DNA of 64,000 nt from NCBI GenBank assembly GCA_030323885.1, contig CM059191.1:105940844-106004843 (forward strand), given 5' to 3'. Positions 29,306 to 40,614 of the stretch are shown in pieces. The DNA is from Branchipolynoe longqiensis. Lineage: Eukaryota > Annelida > Polychaeta > Phyllodocida > Polynoidae. The translations under genes were made by a program, and so were the position numbers. Below the pieces are notes generated by a model. The model worked only from the letters and a program-made list of their open reading frames with translations. It ran no database searches and was not told the DNA's origin. Numbering within the stretch: position 1 is the first letter of the stretch; each line of letters begins with the position of its first letter.

Positions 29306-30168
29306 AGTTAAATATGAGAAGTTGTCCCGCCTCCCTCCCTATGGGATATACTTTTGAATAACTACAGTAACTCAGTGACTAGTCGTCAGATGGTGTGAGG
29401 ATATTTGACCTACATAGATCATAGGAGGTTAATTGGCAAAATGAGAACACATGATTGCTGGTCGTACTAAATTGTGCAAATTGGTAACCTCATTTTCTTT
29501 TAATTAATTTTTCATCAAGACAATAAGACATGATTGCTGGTAAGAAAAATGAAATAGGTATTTTAGTTATTTGTACAACAACAACAAGAGGTTTTTGTTC
29601 CAAACTATGCACTTGCAATATTAAGTGACCTAGCAATGTGCACTGGGAAATGCATGGCCACTTTTGGCATATTGCTTTCTTTTAAAAGAATGCATAGCAG
29701 GGTTGTCTTCTGTGTGTGTAGCTGCTACCTTTTGTAAAATGCATGGCTTACATGTGGATTTTTGTATGCTTCAATTACTTTAGATTGGACAATAATTTTT
29801 GCATTGACACAGGTTTGGTTTTATGCCTCTTACAATGCCACTTTTTTCATCATGACTATATTACTGCCAAAATTCACTTCACTACATTCTTCTTGGGATT
29901 GTCTAAAATATAGGGTAAATCTGATATTCTGCCCATCCTCTGGCCAGCTATCTTTAGACTCTTTTTTTAATGGAAAAGCTTTAATACTAATAAATTAATA
30001 CTTGGTAATAAATGTGTCGAAACATTGATTCCAATAGAAGGTTAAATGGATGCAGAATGATTACTTGCTTTACAAGAAGATTCAAACCTTATCAAAGGTC
30101 AGGCCCACAGTGCTTTGCATTGATCATTCGTGCACTCTCAAGCTGGAGGGTGGACTATATAAACCTGG
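29306..30168. other. Unassigned AT-rich sequence
   Basis: No supported gene or element. Small open frames here have no recognisable content. Confidence 0.5.
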
Positions 30169-30664
30169 TGTAAAGTCGCCGGCTGGTGGTGTGGGTGGTG
30201 TGGACAAGCCAAAGGAAATCAATACAGGTAATGAAGGAAAATAGGTGAACAGTGAAAGTAGGAGAGTGAGACTCCTTCATTTATTACATTATATAGGTTT
30301 TCTAGAATCCAAGTGGGCAGTGGTCACATGGTTCAATCCACCAATCAGAGTACAATCTGCTGTATCCATGGCCTTGTTATGCTGGCTACAGTGCCTCGTG
30401 GTGGCCAATGATCCATAAATAACACCATGGGGGGAGGGGGTATGTGAGGTGACTCTTCCAAAGAGTATATCTAGGAAGTGACACTCCTCCAAAGACTATT
30501 TTACTATACAATTTCTATACCTAATGAGTAATAGTTTACCAATTCCACACATACCTCATATGCCTTTGGTTTTTATATATCACCATTTATCATTATATAG
30601 ACATTTTGCAATTTATTATAGTAATTTCACATAGGTCCTCATGCATTATACGGAAAATTTTACA
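30169..30664 (-). mobile_element. LTR, family S, 496 bp
   Basis: Reverse-orientation copy of the LTR at 18709-19217: starts (minus) at 30664 with TGTAAAATTTTCC and ends at 30169 with CTTTACA. No matching flanking duplication was found, so it may be part of a rearranged element. Confidence 0.85.
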
Positions 30665-30958
30665 ACGTACTCCGCCCCTCCACTTCTTACCACCTGCCCA
30701 GCAGCGTAGAAAGAAGTGCACAGTACTACGTTGTAGTTATATCACCATTAAATATCTTCTATCAACCTAAATAATAAATTGAGTCTAAGTAGTCGCGTTA
30801 ATGGATAAGGTATATTTGACCTCGAGAGAAAAAAAATTGTTGAATTTAAAAATAAATTTTCCATTTTATTTTTATAATCTTAATTTTAATCATGTTTTGA
30901 ATATTATGTCATTCTTCTGATATCATCATATGATGTCTTAAGAAGCATCTGATTCATT
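30665..30958. other. Unassigned sequence
   Basis: No gene or element recognised between the family S LTR and the Gypsy-3 LTR. Confidence 0.45.
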
Positions 30959-31086
30959 TGTAAGATACGAGTCGACCACGGTGAGCTCCAGTTCAAGACT
31001 GACTTTATTAACCGTCTTAGTTGCCTTAGTTACATTCTAGTTCTAGCTGGTGACCAGCGTGTACTGGTCGATCAACATATGTCACA
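30959..31086 (-). repeat. Gypsy-3 3' LTR, 128 bp
   Basis: On the minus strand it begins TGTGACATATGTTGATCGAC at 31086, directly after the polypurine stretch GAAAGGGAGA, and ends CGTATCTTACA at 30959. It contains AATAAA. Ends and size fit mag-like Gypsy LTRs, and the opening bases resemble the Gypsy-1 LTR. Confidence 0.75.
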
Positions 31087-31795
31087 TCTCCCTTTCAATG
31101 TTTATTAAGGTTAGAACGCTCTTATTCTTATAAATACCCAACAGGACAATACATACTTTAGCTAACATATAATATACTCCATTGCATAAACATTTTGTAA
31201 ACTTATTTCCTATACACTATAGAACTCAGATGAGTACTTAACCATACAGGCGGTATTCTTACTTATATAAATACCATGTGGGAATCCATGTGTCGAATGT
31301 ATAATGGTCAATAGACCCATGCACCAACCGTGTATGTCGACCAATGTGCATCTTAACTTAATATGTCATATACTCCCATATTATTTTCTATTTTATTAAG
31401 GTTGTAACTCTTACATATATCACGCTGGCAACATATATCTAAACAACATCTCTGATGCTCACTACCTTATTTTCTATAAATAATGTCTTTTATCCGGCAT
31501 TGTGAGCCTGTCACGAATGTTCATATTGATGCATATATATTGGTGGCACTTTCGCGCACTCTGTTGACATGACTTTTGCAAAGTCTTTTGTTCGTCGTAT
31601 CACATTTTATCACCGATGAATGGGTCATACGCCATGTAACATTGTGATACCAATTTATGACAATGTCACCAAATTTGGTGTGTGTTGTATACAAACATTT
31701 TATAAATACATATATAATACGGGCATTAAAGAGTGCATTAGTAATAACTTAATCTGTATATCGACTTAATCGAAACACATGCTTACAACTGTACA
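31087..31795 (-). other. Gypsy-3 3' untranslated region
   Basis: Non-coding interval between the pol stop and the 3' LTR. It includes a second LTR-start-like stretch near 31370 (GGGAGTATATGACATATTAA, minus strand), perhaps a decayed duplicate. Confidence 0.5.
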
Positions 31796-33842
31796 TTAGC
31801 TTACTATTAATCGAGAAACTGGGCGAACAACTCTCCCGTAACGTGTTGTATATGGTACCTGTCGTCTCTGCTCCTTTACAACTTGTTTGTGACTCATCTC
31901 ATGCTCAAATTTATTATGATGCGTCTGCTCTCTGTTTGGAAATGTGTCTGTCTTTGTTTTGAAAATGTGCTTACGATTTCTATGCACTATCTTGTTTTGT
32001 GCATTCCTTATGCTATTATCTCTATTTCCAGGCATCTGTGAATCGACTATTTGTCCTTTAGCCCATTTCCCCGTGTGATGTAAATAACGTACGCGTTCGC
32101 TTTTTTGCAATGGTGGGTGTTCATGTCCTGCCTTTCTATCAAAATATTTTTTCTGGTTTTGTTGTATTTCTTTGAACTCGGTTTTCTTTGACACCTGACA
32201 TTTAGGTGCGAGATTTGCATTTATTACAGGTAACTTAGTCCTGAGCCTACGTGACATAAGTAACTGTGCTGGTGATGCGCCTAAGCCTTGCAGTGTCGTG
32301 TTTCTATAATTCAGTAAGGCGATGTTCGGATCTTTGTTATCCGACATGGCTTTTTTTATCAATAACTTTACTGTCTGAACATATCTCTCGACCTGTCCAT
32401 TACTTTGAGGGAAAAGCGGACTCGAAAAAACCGGCCGGAAGTCATAGTTCTTTGAAAACTGTAAGTATTCTGCGCTACTAAACTGCAGCCCATTGTCAGA
32501 GACCACTATTTTTGGGATACCGTATCTGCAAATTACCCCTTTTAATGCGTTAATAATATCTTTACTGGTTGTGGTTGTCAGTTCCACTATCTCCGGAAAT
32601 TTTGAATAATAATCAATTATTAATATAAAAGTGGTATTTTCCACAAAGAAGAGGTCAACCCCCACTTTATGATACGGGATACATGGTATGTTATGATTCT
32701 GTAGTGGCTCAGACTGTTGTGTGTTTCTGTATTCCTGACAAATCTGACAACGGGACACTTGGTCCTCTATTTGACCATTCATGCCTGGCCAAAAAACTGT
32801 GTCACGTGCTAACTGTTTACATCTAACTATGCCTAGGTGTGATTCATGTATCTTGTGCAACATTTCTTTCTGCAATGTGTGTGGAACAACTATTCTATTG
32901 TCCTTCAGCAATATTCCTTCGTGAACTGTAATGTCATGTCTATAGGTAAAAAATGGTTTTACCTCAGAGTCGAGATTACCATTATGGTTGGGCCATCCAT
33001 GCCTTGCTAAGTATATTACTTGTTGTAGTGTCTTGTCCTTTTTTACCTCATCTTGTACCCTGGTCATCCCATCGCTCCCCAACTCAATTCCCGCTACTGT
33101 GAGTTCATCATCGAACAGGTTGTTTGGTGTGGTCAATGTGGTGTGGGCTCTGGACAGCGCATCTGCAAAGTACATCAGCGTGCCTTTAATGTATATTACT
33201 CGTATGTTATAATTCTGTAGTCTCATTCTCATACGTTGCATCCTCGCCGATAGGGAATGTATCGGCTTGTTCATGATTGCTACTAGCGGTTTGTGGTCTG
33301 TTTGGATTGTTACTTCTTTGCCAAATATATAATCGTGAAATTTTGTGCATCCGAAACATATTGCCAACAGTTCCTTTTCAATGACAGCGTAATTTGCTTG
33401 TGTTTTGTCTAACGCTCTTGAGGCCATGGCAACTGGCCTATTATCTTGGAAAATTGTTGCGCCCAACCCGGACTTAGACGCATCTACTTGCAATACAATA
33501 TCTAGGCTGACATCGAAATATTTTAGCACTGGGGCTTTTGTAAGTAACATTTTTAGTTTGGTAAAAGACTCCATCTGTTCATTTTGCCAGTGCCACGCTA
33601 TCTCTTTGCCAAGGACTATGCGCAATGGTTTGGCCAACACAGTCATGTTGGGAATGAACTTACTAACGTAACCTACCATACCCAAAAACCTTTGCACAGC
33701 CTTTTTATCACACGGTGTTGGCATGTCAATGATCGCCTGTACCCGTTCTTTACTGGGTAGTAAGCCTTGGGATGTCAACAGATGACCTACATATGTCACT
33801 TGGAACTGGCATATCTTAGATTTCTTTGGGTTTAATGTCTGT
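31796..33842 (-). CDS. Gypsy-3 pol, 5' truncated but open
   Basis: An uninterrupted minus-strand frame of about 680 Gypsy codons. It starts inside the RT at NPKKSKICQFQVTYVGHLL because everything before 33842 is foreign. RNase H follows: IVLQVDASKSGLGATIFQDN, YAVIEKELLAICFGC and IQTDHKPLVAIM. The integrase zinc finger has HESHLG and CQICQ. The core has KVGVDLFF, VVSDNGLQFSSAEYLQF and NGQVERYVQTVK (D, D, E). A basic C-terminal domain with VRYLHHTGKWAKGQ ends at 31796. No premature stop occurs, so truncation is recent relative to other copies, but the product lacks the RT active site. Closely related to Gypsy-1 and -2 in RNase H. Confidence 0.92.
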
Positions 33843-34606
33843 GTAGGGTGTAATCTTCTGCGTTGGGCAGCCCCATGTCTCCCTGGGCCATTCGTAGCGC
33901 CCTCTGTAGGCATGAAGGGGGGAGGGGCCCGCCCCCCCCCCGCGGGAGGAGGAAGGCCGGCCCATCCGGGGGGATCTCCGCAGGTCCCGGTATTTTCGCC
34001 AGGCCGCCAGTGGGCAGAGTGGGGAGTCGGGCATGGCTGGGACGAGAACGGTGTAGGGCTGTCCCGCTCTCCATCTTGTTTTGGTGGAGTTGATTGTTAT
34101 TTTTAATCCCCCCGTGACGACCTGCACGTCGCGAGCCAGAAGGTGTGCCTATCCCCCCCCGGCCCGGGGGTGTTCAAGATATTGCCCTGCCTCAGGAGTG
34201 TTGCGTAGCCGATGATAATGGCTGCAGTTAGGACCGCGGCCCCGTGTCCTGCGTTGTTCAGGTATTTGATTACTCCGTTGAGGTCTGCCGGGGTTAGTGG
34301 CGGGGCGGGCCTCGGGATGTGATGGGATGCTCTTTGCAGTCCTCTCTTCATTAGTCCGGTCTGGTAGGTGTCGAAGAGGGTTGGGTCCCCTCCCAGGAGC
34401 TGGACCCCCGTCCTTGCGCCGCTTATATAGTTCATGGCTGCCCCCGGTGAAAGCAGCGTCTCCTGGAGATGGGCGATATACGCCAGGACGTCGTACTGCG
34501 CGGGAGTCGCCGGTTGGAAGCCGTTCTTCGCTGCGAACGTGGTGTATTTCTTGAACTGGGCAGCCTTGTTTTTCCAGGTCCCGGGCGCCAGGCCGGCGAG
34601 GTACAC
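33843..34606 (-). pseudogene. DIRS/Ngaro-like tyrosine recombinase, C-terminally truncated
   Basis: The minus-strand frame starts MYLAGLAPGTWKNKAAQFKK, an N-terminal DNA-binding region of tyrosine recombinases. It goes on to NYISGARTGVQLLGG and reaches AAIIIGYATLLRQGNILN, which carries the first catalytic arginine. A frameshift near 34140 follows. The second frame VVTGGLKITINSTKTRWRAG and CPLAAWRKYRD continues the catalytic domain, but sequence ends at 33843, before the His-x-x-Arg and Tyr motifs. The rest has been replaced by Gypsy-3. Confidence 0.8.
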
Positions 34607-34682
34607 GCGGAGGATGTTTTCGTGCGTCTCGTCTGGGTAACCTGGGAAGAGAGGTGCAATTTAGCGATCTTACCAGGTTACT

Positions 34683-35160
34683 CTATAGGCCTACTGTGAG
34701 GATGTTATCAAAGGAAACGTGAATCTCAGTCAACCCCATTTCTTGGCAAGCGGACTGGGCGATTAGGCTGGCTCCACTGTCGAATCCGCGCCTGCTTAGT
34801 GCGTCGGCTAGCACCAGGTCCTTACCGGGCTTGTGTTGTATCTCGATCTGGCAAGATTTTGTGGCGGCGAAGAGCCAGAGCTCCCTCGCGCATGCCGTGA
34901 GGACCAAGTCTCTGCCTGCCCCGGATGCCAGTACCTTCTGGCTGGCCTCGTTGTCTGTGTTAACGACGATGTTGTATGCTTCTGGTCGTTCTGGGGCTAG
35001 TGCTTTAATCACCACTATCAGGTTGAGTGCCTCGAGGTGGGCGATATTCGTTGTGTTTTGAATGGTCTCCTCGTCATAGTCGTGTCCGTAGAATTTCTCT
35101 TCGGAGTATGCTCCCGCTCCGCGGAGTGATGAGTCACACTCTATTATCCAATCTGTGCGT
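34683..35160 (-). pseudogene. DIRS/Ngaro-like RNase H
   Basis: The minus strand at 35015-34683 reads NIVVNTDNEASQKVLASGAG, then LTACARELWLFAATKSCQIE and HKPGKDLVLADALSRRGFD. TDNEASQ, ARELWL and LADALSR are the RNase H hallmarks of tyrosine-recombinase retrotransposons. The frame is broken from the RT above and the recombinase below. Confidence 0.8.
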
Positions 35161-35785
35161 TTCTCTTTTTGCAGGAGTATGAGTCAGTTTGACTTTCGTG
35201 CGAAGGCGAGGAACCACTTAATATCTGCCCTGAGGTCAATTGTGACTGGCTGCCTTCCGATGTACGGGGCCTGCCTGAGTGCTTCGAAAATCCGGGACAT
35301 GAATCTCCACGCCGGCTCTATGCACCGAGCGATGTGGTGTAGCTTCCCCGCATGCTTCTGTATGTCCTTTCTTGTGGCGCTGGCCTTGCTCATCCATGTG
35401 GCGCACTCGTCGAGTATGTCGTCCAACTTGTCTTCTGGTATTGTTACCCTCATGTTTTCAGCTGATATTTTAAATCCTAGCCATTCCAAGTTCTTCGTCG
35501 GTGGGGTGCATTTGTTCGGTGCTAGTTCCAGCCCGAGATTTTTGGCTATTTCTATGACGTCGTCGTACGCCGCCTGGGCCTGGTCTTTCGTCGGTGCCAC
35601 CCCGACGAAGTCGTCCAGGTAGCAGTGGACGAAGTGGCCCTTCTTTCTTAGCAGGTAGACGACTGCTCCTGTTGTGGGTGCGCATGCTAGTGAGGAGGTC
35701 CTGCAGCCGAAAGGTGGGGCCGTGTCGACGTAATATTTGCCGTCGAGCGTTATGCCGAGCAGTGGTGTTGATAGCGGGCATGTTC
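35161..35785 (-). pseudogene. DIRS/Ngaro-like reverse transcriptase, N-terminally truncated
   Basis: In the frame read from about 35780 the minus strand gives PPFGCRTSSLACAPTTGAVV and CYLDDFVGVAPTKDQAQAAY, with the catalytic YLDD box. The open frame 35600-35184 then continues through LELAPNKCTPPTKNLEWLGF and KLDDILDECATWMSKASATR to the RNase H boundary. Sequence upstream of 35785 is unrelated AT-rich DNA, so the first half of the RT, gag and 5' end are lost. Base composition (GC-richer) differs sharply from the AT-rich flank. Confidence 0.85.
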
Positions 35786-36470
35786 TTAGCTGCTAATACA
35801 TGATAACATTCATCAATAATTCCATGAATCTTCAATGAATCTTTCATGCAACATTCAACATCCCATATGTACATGATTTTTCAAATGAATACCCTTTATG
35901 GACAACCCTATGTCTAGGCTAATTTCAATATGAAATACATCTCATGACAAATAATGTTACTAATGTACCTCATGAATTTCAATGAATACATCTCCATGCA
36001 ATATATGATAACATTCAATCATACTCATGCACTATAAATGAACAATTTATCAACCTCTGACTATGACATTTAATGACAATTATGATAACATTCTACATTA
36101 TATTATTTAGCTTCAAATGAATTTATTATGAACCATGCAATATTTAATCTATCATATGTCAATGAATTTCAATGAATAATTATAACACATGCAACATTTA
36201 ACACCTCATCTGTCAATGACTTTCAAATGAATAAATATGAACACATGCACACTCAACATTTATACAAATTTACAAATGAATAAATATTCAAGCTCACTTA
36301 TGTCCATGATATTTTCAAATATGAATGACATCTGATGACAATGATGTTAATAATGTCTTTTATGCATTTTAATAATTAGTTCATGACAACCTCTATCTAT
36401 GATATTTCATGACAATGATGATAATATTCATATTCAGTTCATTTATGATCGACAAATCCAAAATTATCAG
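35786..36470. repeat. AT-rich degenerate repeat region
   Basis: Recurring short phrases (TTTCAATGAAT, CATGCAACATT, ATGACAATGATGATAA, TTTCAAATGAAT) return irregularly every 60-120 bp. No coding content. Probably an old satellite or decayed element. Confidence 0.5.
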
Positions 36471-36630
36471 ATTTTACCATCGAAATTGTACTATGTGTTT
36501 TGATCTTACTCTTGCAAAAGAACTTAGGTGTATCCCATCCCTATGGAACAAACATCGGCTAGTGTCATAACCTATGACCACATGAGAACATGTAACATCA
36601 TGAGTTTATCCCACCCTCTGGACCCAAAAG

Positions 36631-36806
36631 ACTTCATTCCATCCCTATGGAACAAGAATTGGCAACGTCGTGTCTTATGACAAGAAAGACTTGATTCCAT
36701 CCCTATGGAACAAGAAGTGAACAACGTCGTGTCTTATGACAAGAAAGACTTCATTCCATCCCTATGGAACAAGAAGTGTACAACGTCGTGTCTTATGACA
36801 AGAAAG
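36631..36806. repeat. 58-59-bp tandem repeat, three units
   Basis: Units start at 36631, 36689 and 36748 with ACTTCATTCCATCCCTATGG and contain CAACGTCGTGTCTTATGACA. They are nearly identical. A more diverged unit lies near 36532-36580. Confidence 0.9.
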
Positions 36807-38483
36807 ATGGTCGTACTACAATATGTAGCAATTAGGGCGCCATTATTATAGTCCATCCCAAGAGACAACACTCTCCCCTCCCTCATGAGTTAAATTTATC
36901 CCCCTGGACAAAAAAGGTAAGAGTCATCCCCTGACGAACGTCAACATGTAACACATTGGGTGGCACTATTATAGCCCACTACAGTGTCATCTCACACCAG
37001 AAGATGTGGAATGCCACTGCATTACAATAGGAAGAAGAAGAAGATAATACCCCTGTATCATCCCGAAAAGAGTCTTCCCTGTAACTATAGTTCTCTGCAG
37101 AGTTCAACAGTCAACGTTATTGTATGATCAAACACAAGTTTTATGTGGCCTAATCCACCAGGTAAGTTTCATTCATTTGAATCAGTTTGAAATAAAATTT
37201 AACATTTAAGGAAACTCTCAGTCAAACCTCAAAGAACTTTAGTTGTTAGTCATCTCTTGTATCATTTTATATCATCAATAGCAAAACATTTTATGCAGTG
37301 TAATATAGTCTAATGTCTATACAATTTTAGCAATATTAATTAATTAATAATAATAGTATGATATATTGCAAAAAGTTGCTTATGATCTCAAAAAAATATA
37401 TATGTTAATTTACTCTTCAGCCCTGCTGAGTTACAACGTACTTCCTCAAGTTAAAGAAACATATAAAAAAATATATTTAACTCTTCAGTCCTACTGATTT
37501 CAAAATAACAAATGAACGTAAATGCAGCTATCTGTGCTGTAATGGAGTTACAGAGTAATCAGTTCATGCCATTTTTAGTGATCAGAAAGTCATTCCCCAA
37601 TAGTTCTGAGTTGTTGTCTTACTACCATCAGTTACTTCCCCTCGCTGTGTAGCCTGCTGAAAATCAATTACACTTCCTCAAGCTAGATATGTGAATCATC
37701 ATACATAATGATAATCATAGGTCCAACTATGCCTAGTATCCCTCTAGATAATTCAATAAGCATATGATAAAAAATAATAATCACATTTTTAAGATCAACT
37801 GTGCCCAGTTCAAATAAAAAATACTGATCATTTTGACAAAAACAAATGTTTGAAGATCATATCAAAATATATATATATCAGTTCAACTCATAGCTTCAGA
37901 TCTGATCATCTTGCTCTTGTAAAGTTAACATAACATATTTTATAACAAAAAATTGTGAAATCCCTATCATTATTTTAGCTGACCTCCCAATGAACAGTCG
38001 CTTTTGTAAAAATAATTTAGCTCATTCAATACCCTAGGCATTTCTGTTGCCTCACCAGGTATCTTCTCCACTTGATAAGTAGTAGAAAGCAAATCCTATC
38101 TCGCTCAGCAAACAATCGGAAAAAAATAGGAAGAATCTTGCAGATCGCTCGATCAGAATGAAAAAGATCTTCACGTCAGACATTACTTAAAATCTCCCGA
38201 CATTCAACTAACGTTTTTGCTTAGCGGAATATTTTTGAAAAGTTCAACATAGAATAGAACTTCCACAAGAGTATTTATACGTTCAATCTCACAATTGAAG
38301 TCAATGCAACGATCTGTCCTGAACATGGGGTCAGAAAATTATTACTACCAGTTACTTCCCTTCATTGTATAGTAACTCAGTTACTCCTATTTCACTGAAG
38401 ATTTATTAGCCTGGAACATATGGATCAGAAAGTAATTGATATCACATTGTAGTTTACAAGTATCAACTTTCTGTTTAGGTTTT
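36807..38483. other. Unassigned AT-rich sequence
   Basis: No open frame of note and no element recognised. Possible relation to LTR retroelement leaders (AGGAAGAAGAAGAAGATAAT near 37030) is not testable by eye. Confidence 0.45.
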
Positions 38484-39240
38484 TCATCCATATGAATCAC
38501 AATCAAGAACATTATTTATTTTTATTTTTAAATAAATAATTATTTTTATAATATATATCACATTGTGGTGAATGACCATGGGGTCATTCGGGGTCATTGC
38601 GGGGTGCACGGGTCGGCGAGGCCGTTGGACCGCCCCCTCTCCCCCCCTCCCCCGTGGCCGGGGGGGGGGGGCCTCAAAGGGGGGGACCCACACTCCTCAC
38701 TGCACCACCCGCCTACTCATTCGACCTACATTCACTGCTCCCTGCCTCCCTGCTGCTCACAGAGCACACAACCACTCACACACAGCAGCACCTCCCTAAC
38801 ACACACACCACTGGTCACTCCGCTCCCAACAACAGGACTGACCACACCTAACTTTCTTTACCCACCCACTCCGCACTTAATCATAAGAAATTATATATAT
38901 ATTATCATTATACCATACATCGCTATTAATTAACCAGCAATTCACATAATTAATATCTCCATATAATATAACAATTATACTAAACAATTACTATAATTAC
39001 ATATCATATTATATTACAATAGGTTATTTATGCTACCCGCTAATAACCACTATATACACATGTTCATCGCCTATGCTCATATGTCTCGCCTCACTCATCC
39101 CACTCTCATATTTGACCGCGATCACCCCATGACTTTGCTCCATGCAGCCTCCGGCTCGCTCACATCATGTAATGCCCCCGGGGGCCGCCCGGAATAAATG
39201 CCATGTTATCCCAACGTCATGCCTCCTCGTCCTGTGTACC
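38484..39240. other. Unassigned, with a GC-rich island
   Basis: 38570-38700 is a GC-rich island with runs of C and G (including GGCCGGGGGGGGGGGGCC); 38700-38830 is CA-rich. A second GC-rich patch with AATAAA follows at 39175-39210. Open frames in the island are explained by composition. Possibly the terminal part of a GC-rich retroelement. Confidence 0.4.
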
Positions 39241-40614
39241 GATGCTGCAATGATTAAGTAATATGAACATATACAATAAATTTCTTACTAGAAAATAAAA
39301 AATGTTTTAAAAAGTTAACTTAAATGTCTTATTTCATAATGTTACATTCATTTATATGTATTGTAATACACATAATAACATAGAATAGATACCTTAGATG
39401 TCTTAACTAAGTTAGTTCATGCTTCTAAGTATCATAGTTAATTAGTTATGCATTTATTAGCACAAAAACATAAGACCTGGACTTTACCAAAGTTCCAGTC
39501 AATGACGAAATGCTTCCGCCTAACCCCGTCAACCACCATGAAGATTAGCGACATTTTGAGACAAATCGTTCATGTTAATCATGTTATGTCTAATTACGCT
39601 TCACGCGTTGGTGAATTATCTGTAACTACTGCTTCATACACGCCAAATAAATTTGTTTTATCGCTTCACGCGTGTCGCCCGTCGACACCCGATAAGACAT
39701 AGACTTCCGGCTCGCGCCTTAGATCTCTTATCGGCCTTACCGTATTCTCGCGAAAAGTTTACGCTCGTCGAATAGAATCGCTCTATCGACCTTACACAGC
39801 TGTCTTTTCTCGCAATCGAGTGGTACAGGTTCGATGAATTACCTATATTCATGGTAGAATAGATTTTTAGCTTGCGAGAATTTAATAGAATCAATACGGT
39901 AATGCAAAATCAATGTGCTATTTTAAGCGTTTTTAGATCGTTCACGCCCAATGAATAATGATTTTTGTACTAAGAAAAGTTAATGCAAATCCAATGGTGT
40001 GTCCGAAATTAAAGTAAATAACGTCTTTGGTTATTTGCCATTAATCCGCTTTAATAATGTCAATTCTTACATATGCAAGATCTACCACTTCCAAAAATAT
40101 AACATCCACAAAGTCTTAGCGAAAGTGCTATAGTATTACTTCATGCGAACATAACATTTCAGTCATTAGTGCGACGAAATTTTGTTCTTTTCAGTAGCTA
40201 AACAGTTTAAACTCAAACCATCGAGTAACACCTGCTTTACGTCTCACCCCGTAATACGTAGGCGTACTAAGAATTAACTTAGATAAATAGAAAAGTCAAT
40301 GGAGAATAAATTAAATTGTTATTTGTTAGTATGACATCCAGTCACCACAGGTGAACTTTTTTCGCTCTATGTCATGATAGAATAACAATTTACATTAGTA
40401 CATGGCACCATGTTCCAGCAAAGCATCCACTTCCTTTGCTTAATCCGCCAGAAATGCTCTGTAGCATTCGGTAAGCAACAAGTGCCAATTTACTTCACTA
40501 TAGCAATGCTACTACGGTGTCAATACCATCAACAACATGTCTGTAATCAAACAGTATTTAGTAACTTAATTACTGGCCTAACTTACGTTACAACGCGTTA
40601 ATCTTGGCGCTAGT
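39241..40614 (-). other. Gypsy-4 downstream region, unassigned
   Basis: Follows the end of Gypsy-4 pol on the minus strand. No envelope-like frame and no 3' LTR could be recognised by eye. TCACGCGT occurs at 39600 and 39664. Confidence 0.4.

Noticed and set aside
36631..36806. Short regular repeats resembling a CRISPR array
   Set aside because: Units are directly adjacent with no unique spacers, in a eukaryotic transposon-rich context. They are a 58-59-bp minisatellite.
39241..40614. Envelope gene or 3' LTR of Gypsy-4
   Set aside because: No open frame with signal or membrane segments, and no match to the 45546-45957 region could be seen by eye.
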